A stretch of DNA of 64,000 nt from Metaclostridioides mangenotii (GCF_018917235.1 NZ_JAHLOF010000001.1:496001-560000), one strand, 5' to 3'; shown: positions 27,689 through 38,245, counted from the stretch's first letter. The notes: generated by a model from the sequence alone, not told the origin. Numbers and translations are program-made.

Positions 27689-29689
27689 TTAAAGCAAATC
27701 ATCCTGACCAGATTTGATTAATCCCTTTTTATATGCAAGTAATAGAAGTTTTAAATCATCAATTTTTTCTTGAATAACTTCTCCGTCATCGGTATCCCTT
27801 ACCATCTTTCTGTTAGCTTTATGCTCAACTACAACAGTTGTCGATAGTATGTCGCTCTCATTTTGTATAGCCTCTTCTGCTGAGCTAAATGGCTCATGTG
27901 AAACAAGTTGTAGCGTTCTAGAGTTATAGATAAGTGTGTAACCTGCAATACCTGTTTTTCTCTGGTAGGCTCTAGAGAATCCCCCGTCTATTACCAATAT
28001 CTTACCATTTGCTTTTATAGGACTTTCTCCCTTTTTGCTTTCAACTGGAACATGGCCGTTTATTATATGTGATTCATCATAATCTAAACCGAATTCATCG
28101 AATATACTTTTGCATATATTCTCATCTTCTCTGAGTTTGTAGTACGGATTTTTCTTTTCTTTGTGCGACTCTTTATCATCAATAAAATATCTCTCAAATG
28201 TAGTCATATCATCTTTTCCAAAAAGTGAAGAGCATTTACCAGTCCACATATACCACATCATATCCATGCCGTATTGTTTGTTATTGCACTTCTTCTGCAT
28301 AAAAAATCCTTCACGGATCGTAGTTTCCATTTTTAACATCAGTTCCTTACCACAATAATCTTTACCCTTTATTTTCATAGACATAAAACTTCCATCTTCA
28401 TTTAAGGGAACACATCCATGTATAAGGAGATTTGAGTTTGCTTTTAAATAGATACTCCCTTTTGAAAATAAGAAAGATATATGTTTCTGAAGTTTTTCAC
28501 TGCTTTTGAAAGAAGTTACTAACCTCTCAATTACAGTACTTTCCTCTTCTGTAAGCTTATAAGGATCATTTTTATCTATAGTTGGGAAATTAGTGTCGCT
28601 CAACTTGTAAGTATTCCCCTTAAGATTTATTATTCCCTTGTCGTAGTCAATCATATCTAACAACAGTCTATTTTCCATTTCAAACTCAGGTCGCCTCTTA
28701 ATAACGTCTCCTTCAAGTTTAAATTGTATAATACTTATTGCTTTATGCATCTTGGCCATTAAAAATTTCTCTCTAGTTGTGAAGTTCTGATCGCTAATTT
28801 TAGGTATAAATTGCTCACATGGATCATCCTTGTATGTGTCCAGCGAGAAAGTAGCTAAAGGTAGAAGGTTTATACCGTAAATATCCTCTAATATATCAAG
28901 ATTTGCATATCGGGCAGAAATTCTAAGTGCATTAGCTATACAAGTCTTTTCACCTGCTGCCGCTCCCATCCAAAGTATGTCGTGATTTCCCCACTGTATG
29001 TCTACTGAGTGGTGCTCCATAAGTTTATCTACTATTATATCAGGTCTAGGGCCTCTATCGTATATATCACCTATAACATGTAATCTATCAACAACAAGCT
29101 TCTGTATAACAGTAGATATATCTATTACAAACTCTTTAGCTCTATCTATATCTATAATTGTTTCTACTATGCTTTTAAAGTATTTTTCTTTGTGTTCACT
29201 CTTAATATCTTCATGTAGTAATTCTTCTATTATATATTTAAAATCATCAGGTAATAGTTTTCTTACTTTTAATCTAGTGTATTTACTTGATGCATATCTA
29301 CATAGTTCAATAAGTCTGTATATATTTAGTCTGTAAAACTTTTCCATATCAGTTTCTTGCTCTAAAATAAGATCAAGCTTTTGTTCTGGATAGTACACAA
29401 GAGTTGCTAACATTTTCTTTTCTTTTACAGAAAGTTCTTCTCCAAAAAGTTCTTCTATCTTTCTCTTTATAACACCAGATCCATTTTTTAATACGTGTAC
29501 AAAAGGCTCATATTCTCCGTGTAAGTCAGTCACAAAATGCTCAGTTCCTTTTGGAAGATTCAGTGTTGCCTCTAAATTTATTACTTCTGCACTAGCCTCA
29601 GATATGCTAGGATAAGTCTTTGATAATAATCTCAAGTATTTAAGTTTACTATTTAAATACTCATAAGATATATTAGATAACTTTTTCAT
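27689..29689 (-). CDS. fbp: Fructose-1,6-bisphosphatase class III
   Basis: 666 residues, the length of the Firmicutes-specific class III FBPase, converting fructose 1,6-bisphosphate to fructose 6-phosphate in gluconeogenesis. Calcineurin-like phosphatase motifs: TDLHGEY (about residue 53), [13 protein letters not shown] (about 202), [11 protein letters not shown] and INGHVPV. Complete, SD GGAGG. No other glycolytic gene nearby. Confidence 0.97.
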   Translation of the reverse strand: MKKLSNISYEYLNSKLKYLRLLSKTYPSISEASAEVINLEATLNLPKGTEHFVTDLHGEYEPFVHVLKNGSGVIKRKIEELFGEELSVKEKKMLATLVYYPEQKLDLILEQETDMEKFYRLNIYRLIELCRYASSKYTRLKVRKLLPDDFKYIIEELLHEDIKSEHKEKYFKSIVETIIDIDRAKEFVIDISTVIQKLVVDRLHVIGDIYDRGPRPDIIVDKLMEHHSVDIQWGNHDILWMGAAAGEKTCIANALRISARYANLDILEDIYGINLLPLATFSLDTYKDDPCEQFIPKISDQNFTTREKFLMAKMHKAISIIQFKLEGDVIKRRPEFEMENRLLLDMIDYDKGIINLKGNTYKLSDTNFPTIDKNDPYKLTEEESTVIERLVTSFKSSEKLQKHISFLFSKGSIYLKANSNLLIHGCVPLNEDGSFMSMKIKGKDYCGKELMLKMETTIREGFFMQKKCNNKQYGMDMMWYMWTGKCSSLFGKDDMTTFERYFIDDKESHKEKKNPYYKLREDENICKSIFDEFGLDYDESHIINGHVPVESKKGESPIKANGKILVIDGGFSRAYQRKTGIAGYTLIYNSRTLQLVSHEPFSSAEEAIQNESDILSTTVVVEHKANRKMVRDTDDGEVIQEKIDDLKLLLLAYKKGLIKSGQDDLL

Positions 29690-29863
29690 TTTATTCCTCC
29701 AAATTATCTTAGTAATATATTAATTTTATGTATTAATTATATCATAAAATAACTTTAATATATAACCTACGACTCTTTAATTAACACGATTTCAGCTAAA
29801 AAATGCTAACTTTCCAAGTGTATATTAAGATTTTAGCTACAAAATATAATAAAAAACGTCAAA

Positions 29864-29889
29864 AAAGACTAGATATATATCTAGTCTTT
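29864..29889 (-). terminator. Intrinsic terminator after the GNAT gene
   Basis: A 26-base perfect palindrome (11-bp stem AAAGACTAGAT) followed on the minus strand by T4-GACG-T6. It lies 50 bases past the GNAT stop codon. Confidence 0.85.
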
Positions 29890-29938
29890 AATTGATTAAT
29901 TTTATTGTTTTTTTGCAAGAAATAATTCATATGTGATC

Positions 29939-30478
29939 TTATATTCCTAGAAGTAATGACATTCTTACTAAATTAGTATATTTTCCTTCGTAGAAATTTT
30001 CCTTTTCAAATATTGCATCTATATTAAACCCAACCTTTTTGTATAGATCAATTGCTTTTGTATTTTCTTCATTAGTTACAAGAGTTATCTTTTTAGTAAT
30101 TCCATTTTCTTGACAGAAATCAATAAGTTCTTTCATTAATTCTTTGCCAAGCCCAAGACCCCAGTACATCTCTTTTACAACTATACCTAAAACTCCAACA
30201 TGCTTTCCTTTCGCCTTTTGATTCGAATCTATAGTTGCTATACTAGCAATTTCCTCCCCATCAAATGCTATAAGCATAGTTGAGTTATTAGAAGTCTTAT
30301 AAGATTCAATACTCGATTCAGTCTCAGTCAAAGATAATTTGTACTCACCTTCACCAAATGATAAGAATGGAGTTTCTCCACCTACTTCATTGTAAAAATC
30401 GATTACCTTTTGTGTATCTTCTTTTCTTCCATCTCTAACAATTACTTTAGTATTATTTTTTAAGCATAACTCTTTCAT
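29939..30478 (-). CDS. GNAT family N-acetyltransferase
   Basis: 179 residues. Acetyl-CoA motif A: KEMYWGLGLGKELMKELIDF (about residues 105-124), followed by LVTNEENTKAIDLYKKVGFNIDAI, the usual motif B. Closest in feel to RimI/YhhY-like acetyltransferases; substrate unknown. AGGAGG 7 bases before ATG. Monocistronic, ended by a strong terminator. Confidence 0.85.
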   Translation of the reverse strand: MKELCLKNNTKVIVRDGRKEDTQKVIDFYNEVGGETPFLSFGEGEYKLSLTETESSIESYKTSNNSTMLIAFDGEEIASIATIDSNQKAKGKHVGVLGIVVKEMYWGLGLGKELMKELIDFCQENGITKKITLVTNEENTKAIDLYKKVGFNIDAIFEKENFYEGKYTNLVRMSLLLGI

Positions 30479-30573
30479 GTCAATTCCTCCTAAATTAATA
30501 TGTATCTAAAAAGATGTTATCACCATTTTTAATTACTTACAACGACTTAATTTAGAAATCCAATTTAAAAATC

Positions 30574-30608
30574 AATATCAAATACAGTTATAAACTGCAT
30601 ATGATATT
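30574..30608 (-). terminator. Probable terminator of the M20-YjiH-YjiG operon
   Basis: Fifteen-base arms at 30574-30588 and 30594-30608 pair at 13 positions, loop TATAA, with GATTTTT following on the minus strand. It lies 66 bases past the yjiG stop codon. Confidence 0.55.
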
Positions 30609-30673
30609 TTTGTAAACAATTTTAAATTTTATATAAACGTTTTCATTTGAATATTTTCAATTTTTTTATTCTA

Positions 30674-31180
30674 TTACATTAGCCCCATCACTGTCAAGAA
30701 TAATCTCATAATTAGCATACCTACAACTGAGTCGAAAATAGGAACCAATAACAATATCCCTCTGTATTTTGCACTAGTATTAGCAACTAACACTATTCTC
30801 GCATAGTGACCAACTAATGTCCCCATTAGCATACATGGAATGATAAGTATTGTAGCTTGTGAAGCTGTTATCATACCTTGAGCAAATAGATTCGCAGCTG
30901 TAGCCGCACCCGCTGCTTTTGCAAAGAATGCAGATATTAATACAACCACTGACTCTCCTGGAAGCCCAAATAACCCCATAACTGGTCCAAATACTTTACC
31001 AAATAGATCAACAAGCCCTGTTAATTGTAAAAACGTTACAATCATATAACCCATTATCATGGCAGGTAGTATTTGTTCAACACCTATATAAAATCCTTTT
31101 TTAGCTCCGTTCATAAATATCTCAACGGAAGACTTTTTAGGTTTACTGTTTTCTACTGTATTTCCTGCTTGTTGAGACAT
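30674..31180 (-). CDS. yjiG: YjiG-like nucleoside-recognition (Gate) domain membrane protein
   Basis: 168 residues with about four membrane helices and the Gate-domain motif GLFGLPGESVVVLISAFFAKAAGAATA. YjiG and YjiH proteins occur as pairs and are also relatives of SpmA/SpmB; they are presumed transporters of unknown substrate. Start codon overlaps the yjiH stop as TAATG, so the two subunits are coupled. Last gene of an operon with an M20 peptidase, which suggests uptake or export of a peptide-like compound that the peptidase cleaves (inference). Confidence 0.8.
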   Translation of the reverse strand: MSQQAGNTVENSKPKKSSVEIFMNGAKKGFYIGVEQILPAMIMGYMIVTFLQLTGLVDLFGKVFGPVMGLFGLPGESVVVLISAFFAKAAGAATAANLFAQGMITASQATILIIPCMLMGTLVGHYARIVLVANTSAKYRGILLLVPIFDSVVGMLIMRLFLTVMGLM

Positions 31181-31821
31181 TATGCAACACTCCCTTGCTT
31201 TTTATTCTTTATTTTTATATATAATCTTATCATATTCGCTCCTAATAATTTACAGAATATCTCTATCAATATGATTGGCCCAACTGCCATAAGTGCTATT
31301 GGAAGAAGTGGAGCTTGAGTATTTATAGTATTTAGTATTACTGCAGAACCTGCGTATTGGTATGCAACGAATATTGTACGCTCATCATCCGTCATATCTC
31401 CACTTTCAACAAGCTCTTTAGTCATTATTGAAGCAACATCTGAACTAGTGAACGATGATACAAATGCTACACCTGCAGTTCCTGGTATACCAAGTAACGG
31501 TTTAAGAATTGGGTTAAATATCTTTGCTGCTGCTTTCATAGCACCCATTGATTCAACCACATCTATTATTCCAACTGCAAGTGCTACAGTAGGAACTAAT
31601 GTCAACGCGAATAAGAAACCATCTTTAGCCCCTGTTCCGCCTTTACCTGTAAAGTCAACTCCATCTACTATCTGCCCAAAACTACCTGTAAGGTTTGCAA
31701 AGTCGAATGCCTTTAAGAAATTATCTGCATCTTTGAAAACCCCAGAAAATAATACTATAAGGACAAATAGCGACAAGTAGCCTTTCCAAGTTACCTTGTT
31801 AGTCTCATTAGATTTATCCAT
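31180..31821 (-). CDS. yjiH: YjiH-like nucleoside-recognition (Gate) domain membrane protein
   Basis: 213 residues, about five membrane helices. The Gate core is GMKA-type: IDVVESMGAMKAAAKIFNPILKPLLGIPGTAGVAFVSSFTSSDVASIM. Partner of the YjiG-like protein encoded next. It starts 20 bases after the M20 peptidase gene behind GGGGGGAT. Substrate unknown. Confidence 0.8.
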   Translation of the reverse strand: MDKSNETNKVTWKGYLSLFVLIVLFSGVFKDADNFLKAFDFANLTGSFGQIVDGVDFTGKGGTGAKDGFLFALTLVPTVALAVGIIDVVESMGAMKAAAKIFNPILKPLLGIPGTAGVAFVSSFTSSDVASIMTKELVESGDMTDDERTIFVAYQYAGSAVILNTINTQAPLLPIALMAVGPIILIEIFCKLLGANMIRLYIKIKNKKQGSVA

Positions 31822-31840
31822 GTTTTATCCCCCCACTATT

Positions 31841-33013
31841 TTAGTATTTAAATTTGTCTAAGTTTAGTACTATCGTTGATATTATTTTAGCTCTTTCAAA
31901 CATAGACTCTACTAATGCATACTCTCTCTCAGTATGGTTCCATTGACCTTGTACTCCAAAAGCACATAATGTAGGAACGTTTGCAATAGTTAGATAACTA
32001 GCATCTGAACTTCCGCCTAATCGCTTAAATCCAAACTTAGCGAAACCGTTCTCCTCGCAAACATTGTTTATGAAATTATAAAATTTCATAACATTATCTG
32101 TAGTTTCAAAGGCCATTAGTTGAGCTATGTACTGAACATTTGTTGTTGTTCCATCAACATAAGTCTTAGCACAGATATCATTTACGCTCTGTTTTATTTT
32201 ATCCATATCTTCAACTCTGTCAAATCTTATGTCTATATCAATTTTACAATTTTTTGGTATTGCGTTTGGTATTCTACCACCTTTTATTACACTTACACTC
32301 GCTGTGATACCCTCTTCAAGATTTGTTAATTTTTGTATTTCTAGTATTTTATGTGCCATTTCTTCAATTGCATTTATACCACCAGCAAAGTCATTTCCTG
32401 CATGCGTTTCAACACCTTCGACTTCAACTATACAGCCTATTCTACCTTTTCTTCCTGTACATAAGCTATTGTCTACTAAAGCTGTCTCCATATTAAAAGC
32501 ACAGTAACCGCCATTTGCTGCATCTAATAGAGCTTTCTCACCACTAGATCCTTCATGTCCACTTTCTTCATCACCTGATAATATAACTTTTATTGGTCTT
32601 TCATTGTATCCAATAGAGTTTAGAGCTTTTATTGTGTATAATGCAATTATGATTCCGCCTTTCATATCTAAAGCGCCAGGCCCATATGCCTTATTTCCTT
32701 CTATTCTAAAAGGATTTTCTCCAAAAGTTCCATTTTTAAATACAGTATCCATGTGGCCAGAGAATATAACTGGCTCTTTTCCTCTGTTCATACCGAGAGT
32801 TGCAACTAGTGTATTGCCATTAGGACCAACATCAATTTGCTCCACATCGAAACCTTCTTTAACAAATTCACTTTGAATTCTGTTAGCTACGACATTTACG
32901 CTTTGCTTGTTCCCAGTAAAACTTTCTAGGTTTACTATCTCTTTCCATAATTCAAGAATCTCATCTCTTTTACTGTCAATAAACTCATCAATTTCTTTTA
33001 AATAATTATTCAA
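31841..33013 (-). CDS. M20 family metallopeptidase (carboxypeptidase G2-like)
   Basis: 390-residue cytosolic di-zinc peptidase/amidohydrolase. Metal and catalytic residues visible: His-x-Asp in FSGHMDTV, Asp in GPGALDMKGG, Glu-Glu in SGDEESGHEG, Glu in FNMETALV, and a C-terminal His in GQWNHTEREYA. A lid/dimerisation domain sits at about 190-300 (EVEGVETHAGNDFAGGINAIEEMA). I prefer a TTG start (MNNYLKEID) with AGGGGTGA 5 bases before; a GTG three codons upstream is inside that SD. First gene of a three-gene operon with yjiH-yjiG, facing a divergent regulator. Confidence 0.88.
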   Translation of the reverse strand: MNNYLKEIDEFIDSKRDEILELWKEIVNLESFTGNKQSVNVVANRIQSEFVKEGFDVEQIDVGPNGNTLVATLGMNRGKEPVIFSGHMDTVFKNGTFGENPFRIEGNKAYGPGALDMKGGIIIALYTIKALNSIGYNERPIKVILSGDEESGHEGSSGEKALLDAANGGYCAFNMETALVDNSLCTGRKGRIGCIVEVEGVETHAGNDFAGGINAIEEMAHKILEIQKLTNLEEGITASVSVIKGGRIPNAIPKNCKIDIDIRFDRVEDMDKIKQSVNDICAKTYVDGTTTNVQYIAQLMAFETTDNVMKFYNFINNVCEENGFAKFGFKRLGGSSDASYLTIANVPTLCAFGVQGQWNHTEREYALVESMFERAKIISTIVLNLDKFKY

Positions 33014-33105
33014 AATATTCACCCCTTAATGTTTAATATAGATTACATTGCTGTTTGCTTATTTCCAATACTTATTTACTACTTTTGTTTTTTTGGAAAT
33101 CATTA

Positions 33106-33278
33106 AAGACTAGTCTTGTTTTAAGAATATCACCATTTTATTTAATTCGTCAATACTTTTTTTATTTTCTGATTTTTCTTCATATTACTACTTTTTACAT
33201 TTACATTACTAGCATTAAGCATTTATTTTTACATATTGACTCTAATAAAAGACTAGTATAGAATAAATTTGGACTAGT
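33106..33278. promoter_or_regulatory. Three GACTAGT motifs in a divergent intergenic region
   Basis: GACTAGT occurs at 33108-33114 (inside the 12-base palindrome AAGACTAGTCTT, 33106-33117), 33251-33257 and 33272-33278, within the 296 bases between the M20 gene and the divergent regulator. The last copy lies about 30 bases before the regulator start. Likely operator sites of that regulator; the rest of this gap is AT-rich with no gene. Confidence 0.5.
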
Positions 33279-33309
33279 ACTTCTTGGCAAGCAATTTAAG
33301 GAGGACAAA

Positions 33310-34680
33310 ATGAAATATAGAATAGGATTCATAACTACCGATTATTATGTAAATGATTGGTTTTATAAAACTATAGATACTATAAGTGATAGATGCGAGG
33401 TTGATCTTATTGTAGTTGATAATTTCGATACTTATACTAAGCTTATAAACATCTACAATGAAAATGTAAAGAAATACGATGCCTTTGTATGCAGCGGTGT
33501 TATCGCGTATTCGATGTTGAAAGAAAACATTGAAAATATTGCAGTTCCAATGGATTATTTGAGTCTTGGAGACAGAGACTTCTACAAGTATATTTTTAAG
33601 GAATTGATAGAGGATAGAACACTGGATATATCTAAAATGTTCATGGACTTTCTTAGACTAGATAACAATTACTATGATATATATTCCTTGATTGATTATG
33701 AAAAATGTCCGTATACAATACGTGACTTTGACATCAATCAACCGGCTAGAGACTTTAAAGTTCTTAACGATACACTTTTGGACATACATCTTGATTTATG
33801 GAAAAGAAATAAAATTACACTTTCAATTACTAGAAACTATATCATAAGTACTATTTTAAATGACCTAGGATATAAATGTGTATATATGTCTCCATCTGCT
33901 GAATCAATACTAAATACTTTTACAAATGTGCTTAATAAATTAGAGCTAGAGAGACTTGATAAGAACAAACTTGCTACTGGAATTATCACAATCGATAGTA
34001 ACGAATACTGTGATGAAAAATTTGTTTTTGATAACGATGATATCTTAAACAGACTTTGCAATATGGTATCTGATTTGTTAAATAAGATTGGTTTCTACAA
34101 TATACAAGTTATAAAAAATTCAATGAAAATTGAAATGCATACTACAAAAGACACGTTATTCAAATTAACTAATGGATATAGGGACTTTTTTATTGATGAT
34201 ATATTAGATAATATTTCCTATAGCATAAATATAGGTTGGGGAATTGGAAATACAAAAACACATTCAGAAAGCAATGCTAGAAATGCAAATATTAAATCAG
34301 CAGAACTTGGAGGCAACTGTACTTTTGTTATAGATGATACTAATCGACTAATCGGCCCGCTTTACTCAGAAAACAAAATCATTAATGCCTCTGATAGCGT
34401 TATAGTAGAGAGGCTTGCTTCGTATATCCCACTTTCTAGCACAAATATATCTAAAATTATGTCAATAGTAGATGAGAGAGGCACAAATGAAATCACAGCC
34501 AAAATACTGTCCGACTACTTAAATGTTACTCTTAGAACAGCAAATAGAATTTTAGGCGTACTATATGAATCGAACGTCGCAACTTTAGTTGATTCAACTG
34601 GTTCAAAGAAGCATAGGGGACGTCCAGAGAAAGTTTATCAAATAAACTTCTCTCACATATTAAATCAGTTTACTAATTGA
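33310..34680 (+). CDS. Multidomain transcriptional regulator of the M20-YjiHG module
   Basis: 456 residues. The N-terminal 110 residues (YRIGFITTDYYVNDWFYKTIDTI ... YDAFVCSGVIAYSML) resemble a PrpR-type sensor fold. A middle region with SINIGWGIGNTKTHSESNARNANIKSA (about 305-331) resembles degenerate GGDEF/cyclohydrolase-III-like domains seen in some regulators. The last 65 residues have a winged helix (ITAKILSDYLNVTLRTANRILGVLYESN) and a basic HRGRPEKVYQI wing. No catalytic GGDEF residues. Divergent from the peptidase operon, so probably its regulator; domain names are from memory. AAGGAGG before ATG. Confidence 0.65.
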   Translation: MKYRIGFITTDYYVNDWFYKTIDTISDRCEVDLIVVDNFDTYTKLINIYNENVKKYDAFVCSGVIAYSMLKENIENIAVPMDYLSLGDRDFYKYIFKELIEDRTLDISKMFMDFLRLDNNYYDIYSLIDYEKCPYTIRDFDINQPARDFKVLNDTLLDIHLDLWKRNKITLSITRNYIISTILNDLGYKCVYMSPSAESILNTFTNVLNKLELERLDKNKLATGIITIDSNEYCDEKFVFDNDDILNRLCNMVSDLLNKIGFYNIQVIKNSMKIEMHTTKDTLFKLTNGYRDFFIDDILDNISYSINIGWGIGNTKTHSESNARNANIKSAELGGNCTFVIDDTNRLIGPLYSENKIINASDSVIVERLASYIPLSSTNISKIMSIVDERGTNEITAKILSDYLNVTLRTANRILGVLYESNVATLVDSTGSKKHRGRPEKVYQINFSHILNQFTN

Positions 34681-34702
34681 ATCAATAAAATATGTAAAAG
34701 TT

Positions 34703-34739
34703 ATAAATGGTATAGCTAATAAGTAGCTATACCATTTAT
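34703..34739 (+). terminator. Terminator of the divergent regulator gene
   Basis: Perfect 16-bp stem ATAAATGGTATAGCTA / TAGCTATACCATTTAT with a 5-base loop, 22 bases past the stop codon, followed by TATTATAAAA. Confidence 0.8.
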
Positions 34740-34904
34740 TATTATAAAACCATTATTTAGTTAATTTAATCATGACTTACCTTATAATTTCTTATTTACT
34801 TACTAAACCTTCTTTTACTACCCCTTCCTACTAACAACTCCTTATTTTATAAGTTGTTTTATATGATTATAATATACTTGCGAATTATGCAAATAAACAC
34901 AAAT

Positions 34905-34946
34905 AAGCGTAAGTCAGCACCATATAAAGGTGTTGCACTTACGCTT
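34905..34946 (-). terminator. Terminator of the fatty-acid synthesis operon
   Basis: AAGCGTAAGT-CAGCACC pairs with GGTGTTG-(C)-ACTTACGCTT, a 17-bp stem with one bulge and a G-U pair. On the minus strand ATTTGTGTTTATTT follows. It lies about 40 bases past the fabF stop codon. The stretch 34740-34904 holds nothing else that I can see. Confidence 0.75.
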
Positions 34947-34985
34947 AATATGAATCATAATTTTCTAAATGAATTTCTGATATTT

Positions 34986-36224
34986 TTAATATTTTTTAAA
35001 TGCCAGTGTAGCATTATGGCCACCAAAACCTAACGAATTAGAAAGAGCGTATTTAACTTCTTTTTCTCTCCCTACATTAGCTACATAATCAAGATCAAGC
35101 TCTTCATCTTGATTAACTAGGTTAATTGTTGGTGGTATGAACCCTTCATCTATGCTAAGTGCGCATACAACGGCTTCTATTGCCCCTGACGCTCCTAACA
35201 AGTGACCTGTCATGGATTTAGTTGAAGACACGCATAAATCGTACGCTTTATCCCCAAAGACATTTTTTATAGCCATTGTTTCAAACTTGTCATTATAAGG
35301 AGTAGAAGTTCCATGTGCATTTATATAATCAATTTCATTAATATTTATATTTCCATCGTCTATTGCCATCTGCATAGATCTAGCTGCTCCTTCACCATTT
35401 TCTGCGGGTGTAGTTATATGATATGCATCTGCAGTAGATCCATAACCTACAACTTCAGCATAAATCTTTGCATCTCTGTTTAATGCATGCTCTAATTCCT
35501 CAAGAATAAGAATCCCTGCACCTTCTCCCATTACAAATCCATCTCTATCTTTATCAAAAGGACGAGATGCTATCTTAGGATCATCGTTTCTCACAGACAT
35601 AGCCTTCATATTACAGAACCCAGAGAAGGCTAAGCCTGTTACAGCTGCTTCTGATCCACCAGATACCATTAAATCGGCATCTCCTCTTTGTATGATTTTA
35701 AATGCATCTCCTATAGAATGAGTTCCAGATGCACAAGCTGTACACACATTAGTGTTCGGACCTTTAGCTCCTAAGAATATCGATACTTGACCTGCTGCCA
35801 TATTACCGATCATCATTGGTACGAAAAATGGACTTACTCTTTTGTTACCTTTTTCTAATAATATCTTGTGTTGTGTTTCTATTGTCTCCACTCCACCTAT
35901 ACCTGATCCTATTATAACTCCAAATCTATATGGATCTACTTTTTCTAAGTCTAGTTTAGAATCTTCAACCGCCATCTTAGCAGAAGCTATAGCATATTGA
36001 GTAAACCTATCTATTCTCTTTACTTCTTTTTTACTTATAAACTGTTCTGGTTCGAAGTTTTTTACTTCTCCAGCTATTTGAGTTTGGTATGTGCTAGCAT
36101 CAAATTTAGTAATTATATCTATCCCAGATACTCCAGATTTGATATTTTTCCAGAATTCGTCTTTGTCGTTTCCAACTGGTGTGACACATCCAAGCCCAGT
36201 TATAACTACTCTTCTATTATTCAT
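34986..36224 (-). CDS. fabF: 3-oxoacyl-ACP synthase II
   Basis: 412-residue condensing enzyme elongating acyl-ACP with malonyl-ACP. The Cys-His-His triad is complete: Cys164 (VCTACASG), His304 ([11 protein letters not shown]) and His341 (GHLLGASGA). SD GGAGG 5 bases before ATG. Last gene of the fapR-to-fabF operon, 30 bases after acpP. Confidence 0.97.
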   Translation of the reverse strand: MNNRRVVITGLGCVTPVGNDKDEFWKNIKSGVSGIDIITKFDASTYQTQIAGEVKNFEPEQFISKKEVKRIDRFTQYAIASAKMAVEDSKLDLEKVDPYRFGVIIGSGIGGVETIETQHKILLEKGNKRVSPFFVPMMIGNMAAGQVSIFLGAKGPNTNVCTACASGTHSIGDAFKIIQRGDADLMVSGGSEAAVTGLAFSGFCNMKAMSVRNDDPKIASRPFDKDRDGFVMGEGAGILILEELEHALNRDAKIYAEVVGYGSTADAYHITTPAENGEGAARSMQMAIDDGNININEIDYINAHGTSTPYNDKFETMAIKNVFGDKAYDLCVSSTKSMTGHLLGASGAIEAVVCALSIDEGFIPPTINLVNQDEELDLDYVANVGREKEVKYALSNSLGFGGHNATLAFKKY

Positions 36225-36254
36225 AGAATACCTCCACTATTCGTCAGCTTATTA

Positions 36255-36479
36255 CTATTTTTGTGCTTCGATATATTTAACTATATCTCCTATTGACTTG
36301 AAGTTTTCAGCGTCTTCATCTGGTATTTCCAATTCAAATTCATCTTCTAAAGCCATTATTATTTCAACAGCGTCTAGTGAATCAGCTTCTAAATCTTTCA
36401 TTAGAGATGTTTCTGGAGTTATTTCCTTATCTTCTACTCCTAATTGGTCTTTTATTATTTCTACAACTTTATCAAACAT
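36255..36479 (-). CDS. acpP: Acyl carrier protein
   Basis: 74-residue acidic four-helix protein. Ser34 in [10 protein letters not shown] is the 4'-phosphopantetheine attachment site. SD AGGAGG before ATG. Between fabG and fabF, the usual place. Confidence 0.97.
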   Translation of the reverse strand: MFDKVVEIIKDQLGVEDKEITPETSLMKDLEADSLDAVEIIMALEDEFELEIPDEDAENFKSIGDIVKYIEAQK

Positions 36480-36545
36480 TGTGTTTCCTCCTAATTTTCG
36501 TTTTTAATTTTTTTATATAAATAACTATTAAGTTATAAACAAACC

Positions 36546-37295
36546 TTATTGCATAACCATTCCACCGTCTACATTTATAACCTGACCAGTTATATAATTA
36601 GACATATCACTCACAAGAAATGCAACTAAATTAGCTACATCTTCAGGCTTCCCAAAAGTCTTTTTAGGAATATTGGCAAGCATAGAATTTTTAAGATCTT
36701 CTGATAGAACCTGAGTCATATCTGTATCTATAAAACCAGGAGCTACTGCATTGATATTTATATTTCTAGATGCAAGCTCTCTAGCAGATGCTTTAGTAAA
36801 TCCAATTACTCCAGCTTTAGATGCACAGTAATTTGTCTGTCCAGGATTTCCCATTATTCCAACTATAGAAGCCATATTTACAACTTTACCATATTTTTTC
36901 TTCATCATGTACTTTGAAGCGGCTTTTGTACAGTTGAATACACCTTTCAGATTTATATCTATTACTTTATCAAAATCTTCTTCCTTCATTCTCATAAGAA
37001 GGCCATCTCTGGTTATACCTGCATTATTTACAAGTATATCTATTTTTCCAAACTCTTTTACTACTGATTCCATCATGTCATTTACTTCTTCTGATTTGGA
37101 TACGTCGCATTTAAATACCATGCATTTAACTCCCATACCCTCGATTTCAGATTTAGTGATATTTGCATGTTCCTCATTTGAAGTATAGTTGATTACGACA
37201 TCAGAGCCAAAAGAAGCCAATTTTTTAGCAACTTCTTTTCCTATTCCACGTGACCCCCCTGTAACAACTGTAACTCTACCTGCAAAATTCATCAT
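36546..37295 (-). CDS. fabG: 3-oxoacyl-ACP reductase
   Basis: 249-residue NADPH-dependent SDR. Cofactor motif TGGSRGIG (residues 12-19), NNAGI, and catalytic Ser143, Tyr156 and Lys160 (NYCASKAG). Starts on a TAATG overlap with the fabD stop; two ATG codons are in tandem and either may be used. Co-operonic with fabD and acpP. A second FabG-like SDR at 58193-58933 is probably not a fatty-acid enzyme. Confidence 0.95.
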   Translation of the reverse strand: MMNFAGRVTVVTGGSRGIGKEVAKKLASFGSDVVINYTSNEEHANITKSEIEGMGVKCMVFKCDVSKSEEVNDMMESVVKEFGKIDILVNNAGITRDGLLMRMKEEDFDKVIDINLKGVFNCTKAASKYMMKKKYGKVVNMASIVGIMGNPGQTNYCASKAGVIGFTKASARELASRNININAVAPGFIDTDMTQVLSEDLKNSMLANIPKKTFGKPEDVANLVAFLVSDMSNYITGQVINVDGGMVMQ

Positions 37296-38245
37296 TAAAT
37301 TTCCCCATTTCTATAATTATTTACAAATTTATCAAAAGAATCTATATCATCTATATTGTGAATATCTACTTTTGCATCTTTTTGTGAGGATATTTTTTTT
37401 ATAAAAGCCTTAAGAGTCTTTCCAGGACCAATTTCAATAAATGTATCATAACCCTCATCGATAAGTCGTGATATTGAATCTTCCCAAAGCACCGAAGAAC
37501 TAACTTGTTTAACTAAAAGGTCTTTACAGTTTCCATCGTAGAAATCAGCATTTACATTTGAAACTACCTTTATATTTGAGTCTTTAATATTTATCTTATC
37601 TAACTCTAAAGAAAGTTTTATTCCTGCTTCTTCTAACATCGATGAATGGAAAGGACCACTAACACTAAGTTCTACAGCCTTCTTAGCTCCACTACTTTTG
37701 CATTTTTCCATAGCTTCACGAACCTTTTCTGTTTCACCTGAAATTACTATTTGACCAGGAGAATTATAATTTGCAACTTCTACAACGCCACATGCAATCT
37801 CATCTATGACCGAATTGAGTGAGGGTCTATCCATACCTAAAATTGCGGCCATTGTCCCTTCTCCAAGAGGTACAGTATCTTGCATATACCTTCCTCTTTT
37901 TTTTACAAGCTTTACAGCATCTTTAAACTCCATTATTCCAGCTGCTACTAAAGCACTGTATTCACCTAAAGATAGTCCTAAACAAACATCAAAATCTAGA
38001 TCCAATTCACTATTTAATGCTTCAAAAGCTGCTATACTATGTGTTAATATAGCAGGCTGTGTATTTTCAGTTTTAGAAAGTTCTTCATTAGGACCTTCAA
38101 ACATCATAGATTTAAGATCCATATTAAGTTCTTTACAGGCAGTATCTATTATATTTTTAGCTACTTTATTACCTTCGTACAGTTCTCTTGCCATACCTGT
38201 ATATTGAGCACCTTGACCAGGAAACACTAACGCTATTTTTGCCAT
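37295..38245 (-). CDS. fabD: Malonyl-CoA:ACP transacylase
   Basis: 316 residues. Loads malonate onto ACP. Catalytic Ser92 in GLSLGEYS and His200 in SGPFHSS; FPGQGAQY near the N-terminus. SD AGGAGG 5-6 bases before ATG. Ten bases after fabK. Confidence 0.96.
   Translation of the reverse strand: MAKIALVFPGQGAQYTGMARELYEGNKVAKNIIDTACKELNMDLKSMMFEGPNEELSKTENTQPAILTHSIAAFEALNSELDLDFDVCLGLSLGEYSALVAAGIMEFKDAVKLVKKRGRYMQDTVPLGEGTMAAILGMDRPSLNSVIDEIACGVVEVANYNSPGQIVISGETEKVREAMEKCKSSGAKKAVELSVSGPFHSSMLEEAGIKLSLELDKINIKDSNIKVVSNVNADFYDGNCKDLLVKQVSSSVLWEDSISRLIDEGYDTFIEIGPGKTLKAFIKKISSQKDAKVDIHNIDDIDSFDKFVNNYRNGEI

Noticed and set aside
30674..31821. YjiG/YjiH pair as SpmA/SpmB spore-maturation proteins
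   Set aside because: Same superfamily, but the linkage to an M20 peptidase and the sequence style fit the YjiH/YjiG pair better.
33055..33261. 68-codon plus-strand frame in the divergent intergenic region
   Set aside because: AT-rich, no Shine-Dalgarno sequence, and it overlaps the promoter and GACTAGT sites.
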